Position numbers and translations under genes: made by a program
DNA from: Culex pipiens pallens
Lineage: Eukaryota; Arthropoda; Insecta; Diptera; Culicidae
Assembly (NCBI RefSeq): GCF_016801865.2
Contig: NC_068938.1
Span: 6,767,101 to 6,831,100 of the forward strand
Direction: 5' to 3'
Length of the DNA: 64,000 nt
Shown: in pieces, positions 32,837-43,859 of the stretch
Numbering within the stretch: position 1 is the stretch's first letter
Layout of the letters: the number at the start of each line of letters is the position of its first letter
The notes under the pieces: generated by a model
Told to the model about the DNA's origin: nothing
What the model saw: the letters and a program-made list of their open reading frames with translations, nothing else
Database searches by the model: none

Positions 32837-33818
32837 CTATAACTTACCCACCACTATTTCATCAAATCGCTTACAATCGATCAGAAACTTTCCAATGACA
32901 CTGGCCACACTCTCCGCCTCAATCAGATGCACGTAATGATTCCCTTCGATTGCCACTAACCGGGTCAGTGGATTATTCCTGCCCATCTCGTGCAAAAGTC
33001 GTTTGAACTCCTCCTCGTCACCATAATAGAATGATTCCGTCGCTTTGATCACCAAAACTGGACACTTGAGCGCCCGGGCCGTTTCCAAATTCGTTTCCCG
33101 AGACCACCCGGAGATGTCCAGGTACTTGGTGCGGCTGTCGAAGGTGTAGTGGAAGGTTCCCGGAAGGACGCTACTTTCGCGAATGTTCCCTTCCAGGAGA
33201 TGATGACAGAGTTCCTTTGGAATCGTAGTTCCAGCAGAGTAACGCACCCTACTCAGCATCTTGTCGTAGGTAAATCCGGCCGGTTTCTTCCCCTTGGTAT
33301 CGTCGTACTCGATCGAACGTTCAAGATGAAACGCCAATTGTTTGTAGAACTCACCCGGGTAAGACGGTTGAAGCGCATCCAGTGCTACAAACAGATCGAC
33401 CTTATCCGGGTACAGTCCGAGGAAGATGTAGCACATCATGGCTCCTAGAGAGTGACCTACTAGAGATACCTGGGACCATCCGTAGATCTTCATGATCCGA
33501 CGAATGCAGATCGTCGCATCGGTCAGATGGTAAACGGTGCCGCTGGGCATCCACGAGGACAGTCCGTGACCTGGAAGATCAATCGCCAGGTAGCTTCCAG
33601 CAGTCGGGAGCAACGGAATCAACCGATCGTACGATCCACTGTTATCATTATAGCCATGTATGAACAGAATCGGCCGAACGTTCGTAGGACCGTACCACTT
33701 GCCGCGAATCACCCCAAACGGAACCGGAATTTGCACCTCCCGAAAGGTCTGAAACGAACAACTGTTTAAAAAACTTTCCAGCGCTTCCAATACCGATTCC
33801 TACGTATACTTGGGCCAT
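32837..33818 (-). CDS. Alpha/beta hydrolase (cluster gene 3, 9-nt first exon, ends GKL)
   Basis: 306 residues if spliced: exon 1 is 33810-33818 (codons M-A-Q) and exon 2 is 32837-33748. They are separated by a 61-nt intron (GTATAC donor, GTTTCAG acceptor). The junction gives MAQTFREVQIPVPFG in phase 0. An unspliced ATG at 33790 (MEALESFLNS) is also open, but in gene 4 the equivalent stretch has an in-frame TGA, so the spliced form is preferred. Motifs: HGYNDNSGSYD, GHSLGA, VALDALQP and GNHYVHL. After strand 7 the usual Asp is Glu (KATESFYYG). The C-terminus VVGKL resembles a weak peroxisomal signal; gene 4 has VESKL. Convergent with gene 2. Confidence 0.85.
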
Positions 33819-34270
33819 TTCGGACGATCCTCTCAACTGCTCGACGAGCTATGAAATGCAGATTAGCGTTGGTGACAGATTCTTAGTTGACTCATGTGAC
33901 GCGATGGGGTTATCGAGCCCAAATCTACCTGCGCCGATGACATTGTCGTGCGAGCATGACTATATTATAACGATGTAAGTACGCGCAATTACATATCGTC
34001 ATCGAGGTTGTCTCGTCGTTTTTTGCGCGCGCGCACCTAATCTTGCTGGGCTTGATCGTGTGACGCAGCGCAAGGTTTAGGCATGTTCTTGAAAGTGGGA
34101 AGTGATTTCTTTGCTTATTAAATTAAGGCACGAAGGTGGAAAGATTTGGTAAAAGCATGTTTGAATGTATACTTAACGATGATTCCGAGCATCCGAGCTA
34201 CGATGCTACGGGGAGGGCTTTATTAATTTAAACCCGTCGTTGAGCCATCCTAGTTACGATTTATAGCACC
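33819..34270. other. Upstream region of hydrolase 3
   Basis: Contains GCGCGCGC and TGATTCCGAGCATCCG-like sequence. No gene recognised and no clear TATA box. Confidence 0.4.
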
Positions 34271-35709
34271 CAGGGTGACCACTCAAATTCCATTTTCAAA
34301 TTCCCGACTTTTTCCAGACTTTTCCAGAATGCTCAAATAATAGGCATTTCTTATCTAAAGAATGATTTCAAACAAAAAACTTTCTATAAGAACAGTCAAT
34401 ATTAACCAGCGAAAAAAAATCACAATGTTTTTTTTTTTTAAATCCAAATATAGGCATTTTTTGTAAATACAAAAACTTAACAATAAATAAAAAAACACTT
34501 CAAAAATGAAATTGCATTATTATGATTCAGAATAGAAACACAAACAATTAGTCTTTGAAAAAATAATCGAAAGTTCAACAATACTTATAACTTCCATGTT
34601 ATTTTTTAAATTGGCAAAAGTATAGTTTTTGATACTTCGTTTCAACTGAAAATGACAAAAAGTTAAAGATAACTGAACTTAAAATAGCGTTCCTATTTTT
34701 TCAAAACTTCATCATCATTTTAAATCAAAGAATGATTGAAACATAATTGCTGTTATTATTCATTCAAAGGATTTAGAAAAATGTCAAGGAATTCATAAAA
34801 TTTAATTTTAATTTTGTAATTTTTGATATTAAATTTTCTAATCAATTTTAATTTATCTAGTGGTCAGTATTTAACTGTTTTTTTTTTCAATGAAAATTTA
34901 GTTTGATATGATTTTATGGTTTCCCACTTATTTTAAGCAAAATAATTGAAGAAAATTTTTAAACAATTTTGCAATAACTTAAAATTTCTTGAATTATTTT
35001 TTTTGCAATTTCAATATTTTCTTTATGTTTCCAAAACGTAAAAAAGTTTTTCAATTTTGGATTTTATTCGATATTTAGGTTTTCCGAAAACTGAAAATCA
35101 AGCTTTATCTATGGTAGGTAATTTACCCATACTCACAAAAAAAAGTTCAACAGCAACATTTGGAAAAAAATATTTTTAATTACTAAATGAATTTAGTTAA
35201 ACAATTAAAAATATTCACAAAAAAAAACCATTGCCAAACTCAAGTTGGAATCTGTTACCAAATATCCAATTATGTGACAAAATGAAATAGAATCATAATT
35301 CTAAGCTGGCCATTATGCTCTATTTTTATATTAGTTTTTCATTAACTTTACCTCTTGTTTGATGAACAAAAATTAAAGCGATCATTTGATTCATAAAAAT
35401 ATTATGAAAATCTGTGTCAAAGACTCCAATATTCATTAAGATTTTGAATGCCTTTAACAGCTTTTCTATACTCAAATATATTGAAATAGTGAAAAGAACC
35501 TTAAATTTAAAGTAAGTTACTAAAGCAGAATTGAGTGAATTCAATTTGAAAATTTTGCAAAACATTACAAAATTTTTCAAGAGTTAAAAAATAAATTTCA
35601 ATCAAGTATGCTCAGAATTCCTGACTCTTCCCGACTTTTTCCCGATTTTTGGCGGATTTTGGCGAATTCCCGACTTTTTCCCGATTTCCCGACTTGAGTG
35701 GCCACCCTG
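34271..35709. mobile_element. CAGGGTG...CACCCTG TIR element with 6-bp target duplication
   Basis: Left CAGGGTGACCACTCAAATTC, right reverse complement CAGGGTGGCCACTCAAGTCG. The flanking hexamer AGCACC is repeated at 34265-34270 and 35710-35715. Subterminal CCCGACTTTTTCC repeats at both ends. Same end type as 11996-14515. The interior is AT-rich with no transposase frame. The ends resemble hAT elements, but the duplication is 6 rather than 8 bp. Confidence 0.75.
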
Positions 35710-35715
35710 AGCACC

Positions 35716-36221
35716 ACGTTTTCCTCGACGACCCAAACCGTAAGCGTGCCTTCCAAGCAACGATGGTATAGAATGGACTTATTTTACAGCATAAATTTTA
35801 ATAAATTTGACCAGTTAAAATAATCATGAGTTAATGCAACAATTCAAACAACGCCGTGCCTTCCGATAAACGATTATATAGGAAGGACTTCTTCGAATAC
35901 TTTTCTTCTCTCACACACAAACACATCTACCGTGCCCCATCACTTCGCTAATTAAACTTAATTATTCCTACAGGGTAACAATTCTATGTCAAATAGGGAA
36001 TTGTTTGAAACTTTGTAGACATGGTATCCTACACTTAGGTAAGCTATTTTTGCGTACATGGATTTCCCGGGAATTCCCGAAATACAAGCGGAAATATAAT
36101 TTTTTCTACCTTTTTGGCATCAATGTTTACCTGATTTGATTTTATTCTTTTCAATCTACTGTTCATATTGAGCTAATAAGCTTGTCTGTAAATTTTATGT
36201 CAAGGTTTAACTCAGATAATA
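35716..36221. other. AT-rich spacer with a GATTTCCCGGGAATTCCCG motif
   Basis: No gene seen. The CCCGGGAATTCCCG motif at about 36066-36080 resembles sequence at 38275-38335, so the two may be the ends of one element interrupted by the elements at 36222 and 37157. The boundaries are not clear enough to call. Confidence 0.35.
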
Positions 36222-36792
36222 CAGTCCAGACTCGATTATCCGAAGCCTCGATAATCCAAAGTTTCGATTATCCGAAGTTTGATTATCCAAAGGTTTGTAT
36301 GGGACTTCGGATAATTTCTTTCGTTTTTTTCGTTTTTCTTATTTTAAACATCAAATTCGAGTTCTGCGACCCCATTTTAGTCAAATTTGAATAGTTGATT
36401 GCTTATTAAATAATAAAATGCATTTTATCAATATTTCGTCACTGCCATATTGGCCGCCATCTTGGGTTAAAAAATGTAAATCACTTTAGCGTAGTTTAGG
36501 AGTCATTCTTAAGCGGTATACGCACTTCGGAAGGAACCGGTCAAGAAAAAAATCAAATGGGCAGCAGCGGCAGCGCAAGCAAGTCAGAGAGGGTGAAAAA
36601 AAGCCCCAAGAAATCGCTCTCTCTCCTTTGTTCTGCTGTTCGTAAAGCTGTTTCTTAACCCCTTTCCTTCCGATCTGCATACTAGCCTTTAAGCTCAACA
36701 ACTAAAAATAAGATAGCGAAAAAAAGGTTCCGAAGTTTCGATTATCCCAAGTGAAATTTTTCCGAGGCCTTCTGATAATCGAGTCTGGACTG
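36222..36792. mobile_element. Pogo-like MITE, complete copy
   Basis: Left CAGTCCAGACTCGATTATCC, right reverse complement CAGTCCAGACTCGATTATCA. TA on both sides (36220-36221 and 36793-36794), fitting a Tc1/mariner-pogo source. Subterminal TTCGATTATCCGAAG repeats. The centre holds GCCGCCATCTTGG and a GC-rich stretch also present at 43860-44262. About 571 bp and non-autonomous. Confidence 0.8.
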
Positions 36793-37156
36793 TATTTATT
36801 TCTGAAGCATTCACAACTAGGAATATTGTTTGCTTATACGTTGGGCAACAAAATTTACGCTATTATGGAATGAATATAAACTTTTTTATTTTCTACAACA
36901 TATTTTAACAACATTTATTGTTATATCATTTGAAAATAAAATATTCATCTCTTCCGGCCAAGATCAAATTTTATTGTTGTGGAGCATAGATTTTCAATAT
37001 CCAAACACTTTTATTAAAAAAAAACTTCTCAACAAAAAATACTGACATTTTTTTTTTTGATTTGGTACGATTTGAAAGACAGCGTGAAAAATTAAAAAAA
37101 ATATGCAAATTTTTTCAAAGTTGCATGATTTTTTACAAGCAGTCAAGCCAGTAAAT

Positions 37157-38158
37157 CAGTGTTTCTCAACCGCTGAGGAATTCCTCCCTGGGGGGAATTT
37201 GGGCAGTCTTAGGGGGAATGAGGATGCATAAGGAATTTTAAAGTCTTTTACGTGTTTTCACAAATTAAATCATTGTCAGGTATGAATCACAAAAAACTTC
37301 ATCAGTCCTAAAAATATTTGAAATAGACTTATTTTTTAAAATCCGGATTATTTTTCTAGTTTGCCGATCACGATCAATTTCATCAATTTGAATTTTTGCT
37401 GTCTTTAAAATCTCAGCTGCTCTTAAAAACAATTTTATAATATTTTTTTGAGAGTTTTAGATTTTTTTTCGGTTTAGAATTTTAGGGTACCATCCATAAA
37501 CTACGTGGACACTTTTTTGGGATTCTCAACCCCAAAAAATAAAAAAAAATGTATGGAGCGTGGACAATTGCCGTCCCCCCCCCCCCCCCCCCCCCCCCCC
37601 CTTTAAGTGTCCACGTGGTTTATGGATGGTTCCTAGTGTGGCTTATGCTGAATCAAAAACAAGAAATCAAAATTTCTAGTTTAATAAATTTGAAAGCTTT
37701 TTTTTTTTTTGTTGAAAAACAGTTTAGTAGTACAAATTAAAAAATAAAATTCAAACCATAATTTATGTAACATTAAATTCGGTCAGGTTAAAAATTAATT
37801 TATTCAATTTTACCAAATAAAAAATAGTTAAAAAAGAGGGAGGGGGAATGAACTGCCCCTGATCGCATAAATGTCCCATATGCATTTTCATCGATTTGGA
37901 GTTTTTTATGCAGTTTGGTTCAAAATCGTGTGCTCTTTCAAAAGAGCTTATAACATCCAGTACTTTGTTCTAGAAATCAGGAGGAAATTCAGTTTTTTCG
38001 CGAAAACTTAACACGTAGCCTTATGTATGGGACAAACTTCAAATGCGTTTTTCTCAGCTTGCTGTTTTTGCATATGGGACATTAATGCGAACACGGGCAG
38101 TGAAGGTCTTGCAAATAAGCCAAGGGGGGAATGCAACGAAAAAGGTTGAGCACCACTG
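37157..38158. mobile_element. hAT-like non-autonomous element with 8-bp target duplication
   Basis: Left CAGTGTTTCTCAACCGCTGA, right AAAGGTTGAGCACCACTG; flanked by CAGTAAAT at 37149-37156 and 38159-38166. The ends and the 8-bp duplication are the hAT signature. 1,002 bp, including the nested poly-C MITE at 37483-37636. No transposase frame. GGGGGGAAT motifs repeat near both ends. Confidence 0.85.
37483..37636. repeat. Poly-C hairpin MITE, copy 1
   Basis: TAGGGTACCATCCATAAACT at the left and GGTTTATGGATGGTTCCTA at the right are inverted. AGTGTCCACGTGG / ACGTGGACACTTT follows inwards, with a C run of more than 20 in the middle. Same family as 51093-51265. Nested in the hAT-like element. Confidence 0.75.
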
Positions 38159-38439
38159 CAGTAAATGATCCTCACACTCATTTTGACCATTGGTGTTGCT
38201 GTTCTATACAATTCTGTAGCAAAACATCAATCAGAAAAAGGATCAGAATATGTTTCGTTAAATTTCAAATTTCCCTGGAATTCCCGGGATTTCCCGGGAA
38301 ATTTGTTGAAAATTTCCCGTTTCCCGGGAATTTTGTAACCCTGGAAAATTGGACGCTCTAGACTGGAGAATCAAGTCTGTCATATAGAAATTTTCAAAAA
38401 CAATCAAAAAACTATTTTTTTCCATCATTTTTTTCCAAC

Positions 38440-38669
38440 TGTTAGGGCCACGCGATGCGCCCCTACCGAATGTTGGTGCCGTCTAGCACGGTACACGTCA
38501 ACATGACAGCTGCCACCCAGTGACAGCTGACCGGAAGATTGTAAGCGAGAGAGACAGAAGATTGTTCTTAGCCATTAATTGACCGAGCCCGAACTAGCCG
38601 GACGTGCAATAAAAATCTAATTGTAAAACGTAGTCGCGGTACATTTCTTTTGCTCCCGCGATCACAGCA
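38440..38669 (+). repeat. 5' LTR of element 2
   Basis: 230 bp beginning TGTTAGGGCCACGCG. Contains CAATAAAAAT near 38607. Identical to the 3' LTR as read. Confidence 0.95.
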
Positions 38670-38795
38670 TTTTGGCGACGAGGCCGTCCCGCGCGAATAA
38701 AAGTTCGGCCCGAAAGTGCGGCGCGCTAGCGCAAAAATCGAGGTGAACTGTGGATTGAGGTTACGACACCTTTCTCGCCACGAGGATTCTGCACG

Positions 38796-41700
38796 ATGCC
38801 AGATACTCCACCTGCGGCGCTGGCCCCGGCACCTGTAACCTCGGGGAACCAGCTCCTGTTGAACCTGCTGCAGGGGCAGCAGAAGCTGCTGGAAGAGCTG
38901 GTCAAAAACTCCGTCACCCAGAAGGACACGAAAAACTCCAACGAGTTCGTCATGGAATCCTTCTCGAACACCATGAGCGAATTCGCCTACGACCCGGAGA
39001 ACGACGTCACTTTTGCCAGCTGGTACAGTCGCTACGAGGATCTCTTCAGCAAGGACGCGTCAGCTCTCGACGGCGCAAGTAAGGTCCGACTGCTGCTTCG
39101 AAAACTGTCTCCTGCGGCCCACCAGCGGTTCGTGGACTACATCCTTCCGGCTTTGCCGAAGCACAAGACGTTCGAGCAGACAGTCGACATCCTGAAGGCG
39201 ATCTTCGGCGAGGGGATCTCTACGTTCCGGAAGCGGTTCCGCTGTCTCCAGACGGTGAAAAGCGGCCAAGAGGACTTCATCAGCTACTCCGCGACGGTGA
39301 ACCGCCGTTGCGAGGAGTTCAACATCGGCGCGACGAAGGCGGACCAGTTCAAGTGTTTGGTCTACGTCTGCGGCCTGCAGTCACCGAACGACGCGGAGAT
39401 CCGGATGCGGCTGATCAACCGGATGGAGATGGAGCCGGAGAAGGTGACCCTGGCGTCGCTGGTCGACGAGTGCAACCGACTCGTGAACCTCCGGAAAGAC
39501 ACGTCGATGGTGGAAACGCAGGAGATCAAGGCCGTCTATCAACCCACCAACCAAGGTAACCGGTTCAAGCCGACGGATCTGCCGAAGACGCCCTGCTGGC
39601 TGTGCGGAGGAGTCCATTTTGTTCGCGATTGTGGCTACTCTTCGCATCGCTGCTCGATGTGCCATCAGATCGGCCACAAAGATGGCTACTGCGCGTGTGT
39701 TCGACCGTCGAAACAAAATGGTGGACACGCCGACAAGCCACAGCGGAAGCCAGCAGCCCAGGGCCAGCAAGGACGACCCTGGAAGAAGGACAACCGCGGA
39801 TCCAGAAGCCAGAAGCCGTACTCGACGAGGATCGTGTGTTGCCGGCAGGTTCAGGCAAGTTCTGGGAGGAAATTCGTCGAAGTCGCTATCAACGGACAGC
39901 AAGCACACCTCCAAATCGATTCTGCCTCCGACATCACCGTAATCTCGACGGCGACGTGGCGGAAAATCGGCAGCCCCCTGGTAAGCAGCACAAGCGCTCG
40001 AGCATCAACTGCCTCGGGATCTCAGCTGCAGCTGACGTCACAGTTCGAAGCCTACGTGACACTCCAGGGCGTCGATCGAGAGGGAACCATCTACGTCACG
40101 AACGCCAACCTCAACATCCTCGGCATCGACTGGATCGAACGGTTCGGTCTCTGGGACGTGCCGATCAGCAGCGTGTGCCAGGCCATCAAGATGCTCAAGG
40201 GGACCGAGATCGACGAGTTGAAGGTGAAGTATGCGGACGTCTTCTCTGAACAACCGAGCGTGTGCAGCTGTGTTGACGTGCAGCTCAGCGTCAAAGAAGG
40301 CGCCAAACCGGTGTTTCGCCCCAAACGGCCTGTGGCGTACGGGTCGCTGCAGCTCGTCGAACAGGAACTGGACCGCCTTGAGAAACGTGGGATCATCACG
40401 CCGGTCACGTACTCCGAATGGGCCGCTCCGATAGTGGTGGTTCGGAAGGCGGACAAGTCTGTGCGGATTTGTGGCGACTACTCAACTGGGCTCAACGACG
40501 TCCTCGAGCCCCACCAGTACCCATTGCCCACACCGGACGAGATCTTCGCCAGCCTGGCCGGAGGTCAAGTGTACAGCATTCTGGACATGCGCGACGCCTA
40601 CCTGCTGCTCAACGTGGCAGAACCGTCCAGGAAGTACCTGACCGTGAACACCCACAGAGGCCTGTACCAGTACAACCGTGTTCCTTTCGGCATAAAACCG
40701 GCGCCGGGCGCGTTCCAGCAGGTCATCGACACAGCGCTCGCCGGCCTGCCCGGTGTCAAGGCCTACCTGGACGACATCATCGTCACCGGCAGAACCATCG
40801 AGGAGCACAAGCGAAACTTGGAGGAGGTTCTGCGTCGTCTTCAGAAGTTCGGCCTGCGCTTGAAGCTGGAAAAGTGCAAGTTCTTCGAACGGTCGGTGAA
40901 GTACTTGGGTCACATCGTGGATCAGAACGGCACTCGACCTGATCCAGAGAAGACGAAGGCCATCGCGGAAATGCCGGCGCCCACTGACGTCTCCACCTTG
41001 CGGGCGTTCTTGGGGGCAATCAACTATTACGGCAAGTACATCCCGCACATGAGGAACCTGCGATACCCCCTGGACAACCTTCTGAAGTCGTCGCAGACCA
41101 AGTTCCTGTGGACCGCCGAGTGTCAGCGCAGCTTCGAGACCTTCAAGCGGATTTTGCTGTCCGACCTGGCCCTCACCCACTACGATCCGTCACTGCCGAT
41201 CGTGGTGTCCGCCGATGCGTCTAACGTCGGCCTGGGTGCCTGCATCCAACACGTTTTCCGCAACGGTTCAAGGAAGACCGTGTACCACGTGGCCAGATCG
41301 CTGACGAAGGCTGAGGCGAACTACGGCCAAATCGAGAAGGAGGGTCTTGCCCTCATCTTTGCGGTAACCCGGTTCCACCGCATGATCTTCGGCCGTCACT
41401 TTACGCTCCAAACCGACCACAAGCCGCTGCTGGCTATCTTCGGTTCCAAGAAAGGAATCCCCGTCTACGCTGCGAACCGTCTCCAGAGGTGGGCGGTGAC
41501 ACTGCTCAACTACGATTTCGACATCGAGTACGTGCGCACGACGGAATTCGGCAACGCAGACGTCCTCTCAAGGCTGATCAACCGCTGTGCCAAGCCTGAG
41601 GAGGATTTCGTGATCGCAGCCGTGACGCTGGAAGCAGATCTGGACGAGGTACTTCGTGTGACGCTAAATTCCTGTAACCTTCCTCTCAGTTTCAGGACCA

Positions 41701-42989
41701 TGCAAGTCGCAACCGCAAAAGACGCGATTTTGCAGCAAGTCCAGAAGCATCTGCGTTCCGGTTGGCCACAGTCGAAGAAGCAGCTCCGCGCTGAAATTCG
41801 ACCCTACTTCGAGGCCCGCGAATCGCTCTCGCTGGTCCATGATTGCATCCTCTTCGGAGATCGCCTGGTAGTGCCAACCATCTACCGTACCAAGGTCCTC
41901 AAGCTGCTGCACACCGCACACCCCGGCATCGAGCGCATGAAGGCTTTGGGAAGAAGTTACGTGTACTGGCCTAACATGAGCGCTGACATCCGTGATCTCG
42001 TCCTGCGGTGCTCCCAGTGCGCTGCCGCTGCTAAAGCGCCAGCCCGTGCCATCCCTCAACCGTGGCCGAAGTCGACGAAGCCGTTCCAGCGTGTGCACAT
42101 CGACTACGCTGGGCCTTACCACGACCAGTACTTCCTTGTCGTCGTGGATTCGTTCTCCAAGTGGCCGGAGATCGTACCAACCGGGACCATCACAACCACT
42201 GCGACGATTGCGATGCTCCGAGAGATTTTTTGTCGCTTCGGAATGCCGGAGAAGCTCATCTCCGACAACGGCCGCCAGTTCACCGCTGACGCATTCCTGG
42301 ACTTCTGTACGCAGAACGGGATTGAGCACGTTCGTACGCCGCCCTACCACCCACAATCGAACGGGCAGGCAGAAAGGTTCGTCGACACCTTCAAACGTGC
42401 CCTGGCCAAAATCCATCAGCGGGGAGGAAATCTACGGGCCGACCTGGACACGTTCCTGTTGAACTACAGGATCACCCCGAATCGAAGCGCTCCTGACGGC
42501 AAAGCACCTGCTGAGCTTTTGTTTGGCAACAAACTCCGCACCACTTTGGACCTGCTGCTACCGCCCACAAACGTAAACAACACGCCCCAACTGGACCAGG
42601 ACAAGCTTCGGGCGTTCAAGGCGGGTGACCTCGTGTACGCACAACAACATTCCGCTGGCACAACCCGGTGGACACCTGGTGTCGTCACTGGCAGACGCGG
42701 AAAAGTGCTGTACGAAGTGGAGCTGGACAACGGTCGCACGATTTCGTCACACCTCAACCAGCTGCGCAAGCGGCTCGACCAGTGTCAGCCGAAGAATCGT
42801 GGACCTCTTCCGCTGGACATCCTGCTGGACACGTACGAGCTGAAAAGGAGCAAACCAGCGCCGGTGCCCGGACGTCCTGTGGTTGCACCTGCACCTCCAG
42901 CCCTGCCACAACAAGAAGATGCTGGTCCTCGGCGTTCTGAAAGGACGCGCAAGCAACCGGACAGATACGGCGATGCCGTGTACTGTTGA
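38796..42989 (+). CDS. Gag-Pol polyprotein of Ty3/gypsy element 2
   Basis: 1,397 residues in one frame from MPDTPPAALA. Gag is followed by two zinc knuckles: CWLCGGVHFVRDC (a CX2CX3HX4C variant, one residue short) and the canonical CSMCHQIGHKDGYC. The protease active site reads IDSASD near residue 370, with Ala where DSG or DTG is usual. Reverse transcriptase about 530-700 with YLDDIIVTG; RNase H with VSADASNVGLGAC; integrase zinc finger (HX3H, CX2C) and core DDE in HIDYAG, ISDNGRQF and NGQAERF; tail GVVTGRRGKVLYEV. Coding is GC-rich (about 58%), unlike the AT-rich surroundings. No stops or frameshifts, so it looks intact. Confidence 0.93.
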   Translation: MPDTPPAALAPAPVTSGNQLLLNLLQGQQKLLEELVKNSVTQKDTKNSNEFVMESFSNTMSEFAYDPENDVTFASWYSRYEDLFSKDASALDGASKVRLLLRKLSPAAHQRFVDYILPALPKHKTFEQTVDILKAIFGEGISTFRKRFRCLQTVKSGQEDFISYSATVNRRCEEFNIGATKADQFKCLVYVCGLQSPNDAEIRMRLINRMEMEPEKVTLASLVDECNRLVNLRKDTSMVETQEIKAVYQPTNQGNRFKPTDLPKTPCWLCGGVHFVRDCGYSSHRCSMCHQIGHKDGYCACVRPSKQNGGHADKPQRKPAAQGQQGRPWKKDNRGSRSQKPYSTRIVCCRQVQASSGRKFVEVAINGQQAHLQIDSASDITVISTATWRKIGSPLVSSTSARASTASGSQLQLTSQFEAYVTLQGVDREGTIYVTNANLNILGIDWIERFGLWDVPISSVCQAIKMLKGTEIDELKVKYADVFSEQPSVCSCVDVQLSVKEGAKPVFRPKRPVAYGSLQLVEQELDRLEKRGIITPVTYSEWAAPIVVVRKADKSVRICGDYSTGLNDVLEPHQYPLPTPDEIFASLAGGQVYSILDMRDAYLLLNVAEPSRKYLTVNTHRGLYQYNRVPFGIKPAPGAFQQVIDTALAGLPGVKAYLDDIIVTGRTIEEHKRNLEEVLRRLQKFGLRLKLEKCKFFERSVKYLGHIVDQNGTRPDPEKTKAIAEMPAPTDVSTLRAFLGAINYYGKYIPHMRNLRYPLDNLLKSSQTKFLWTAECQRSFETFKRILLSDLALTHYDPSLPIVVSADASNVGLGACIQHVFRNGSRKTVYHVARSLTKAEANYGQIEKEGLALIFAVTRFHRMIFGRHFTLQTDHKPLLAIFGSKKGIPVYAANRLQRWAVTLLNYDFDIEYVRTTEFGNADVLSRLINRCAKPEEDFVIAAVTLEADLDEVLRVTLNSCNLPLSFRTMQVATAKDAILQQVQKHLRSGWPQSKKQLRAEIRPYFEARESLSLVHDCILFGDRLVVPTIYRTKVLKLLHTAHPGIERMKALGRSYVYWPNMSADIRDLVLRCSQCAAAAKAPARAIPQPWPKSTKPFQRVHIDYAGPYHDQYFLVVVDSFSKWPEIVPTGTITTTATIAMLREIFCRFGMPEKLISDNGRQFTADAFLDFCTQNGIEHVRTPPYHPQSNGQAERFVDTFKRALAKIHQRGGNLRADLDTFLLNYRITPNRSAPDGKAPAELLFGNKLRTTLDLLLPPTNVNNTPQLDQDKLRAFKAGDLVYAQQHSAGTTRWTPGVVTGRRGKVLYEVELDNGRTISSHLNQLRKRLDQCQPKNRGPLPLDILLDTYELKRSKPAPVPGRPVVAPAPPALPQQEDAGPRRSERTRKQPDRYGDAVYC

Positions 42990-42996
42990 GGGGAGA
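42988..42996 (+). promoter_or_regulatory. Polypurine tract of element 2
   Basis: GAGGGGAGA directly before the 3' LTR; it overlaps the gag-pol stop codon by its first bases. Confidence 0.8.
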
Positions 42997-43226
42997 TGTT
43001 AGGGCCACGCGATGCGCCCCTACCGAATGTTGGTGCCGTCTAGCACGGTACACGTCAACATGACAGCTGCCACCCAGTGACAGCTGACCGGAAGATTGTA
43101 AGCGAGAGAGACAGAAGATTGTTCTTAGCCATTAATTGACCGAGCCCGAACTAGCCGGACGTGCAATAAAAATCTAATTGTAAAACGTAGTCGCGGTACA
43201 TTTCTTTTGCTCCCGCGATCACAGCA
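42997..43226 (+). repeat. 3' LTR of element 2
   Basis: 230 bp, the same sequence as 38440-38669, followed by the CCAAC target duplication. Confidence 0.95.
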
Positions 43227-43231
43227 CCAAC

Positions 43232-43859
43232 CAAGGATTGGACTTAGGACAGCGGTCAATATGGAGACGGCTTTGTTGACGAAATGTTGATGTTTTAAGT
43301 ACTTTAAAAATACAGTTTCAGTCAATGATTTTTTGTATTTTTTTTTTTTTTTAGATAGGTTGCTTCATCCTGCATTTTTCGTGAGTCCTTTTTTTACTAG
43401 AAATGAGTTGTAGAGTGAATATGATTCAGATTCCACGATGTTTGTAGTGTCGCGAGACTATTTTAAGTGGTTTTGAAAAATGGCCCCACGGGAACCGGTA
43501 ACATCCGGAGTCGCCATACTTTTTCGACACATGATACTTTTATATCATATTTGCAGTAAATTTTTAAGGATTACAATGATGTTTCAATCAGATTTATGAC
43601 CAAGTTCTGTCTAACTCCGAGAACCTCCAGAACCGGTATCCGGTATCAGTTCTGCGTGACCGGAAATTGACTTGTGTGATTCAGAAGTGTTGAAAAAGCC
43701 AAATTAGTGGAAATTTATGGGTATCCCATTTTTTACCAGCGATTATCCTCGATTTTTGACTCAGACACAGTCTTGAAAGATGGCGAAACTAATACCCTTG
43801 AATTTGCAACTTGAAGCACTCAAATTGGTTGAAAACTCGCTGAGCTACATCGATTTCAT
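43232..43859. other. Spacer, no gene seen
   Basis: Poly-T near 43337 and mixed sequence. The paired GGTATCCGGTATC-type repeat near 43634 is short. No coding frame recognised. Confidence 0.45.

Larger units (their letters stand above)
38440..43226 (+). mobile_element. Ty3/gypsy LTR retrotransposon, element 2 (single gag-pol ORF)
   Basis: 4,787 bp with 230-bp LTRs (38440-38669 and 42997-43226) that read identical, TGTTAGGG...ATCACAGCA. Target duplication CCAAC at 38435-38439 and 43227-43231. Primer-binding-like TTTTGGCGACGAGG directly after the left LTR and a textbook polypurine tract GAGGGGAGA (42988-42996) before the right one. One uninterrupted gag-pol frame. No env. It sits in intergenic DNA between hydrolases 3 and 4, so it probably disrupts nothing. 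Confidence 0.95.

Noticed and set aside
33749..33790. Start of hydrolase 3 at 33790 (MEALESFLNS)
   Set aside because: Corresponding codons in the close paralog contain a TGA; the spliced MAQ start works for both genes. Kept as a minor alternative.
39381..42416. Several long minus-strand ORFs within element 2
   Set aside because: Antisense shadows of a GC-rich gag-pol gene with no domain of their own.
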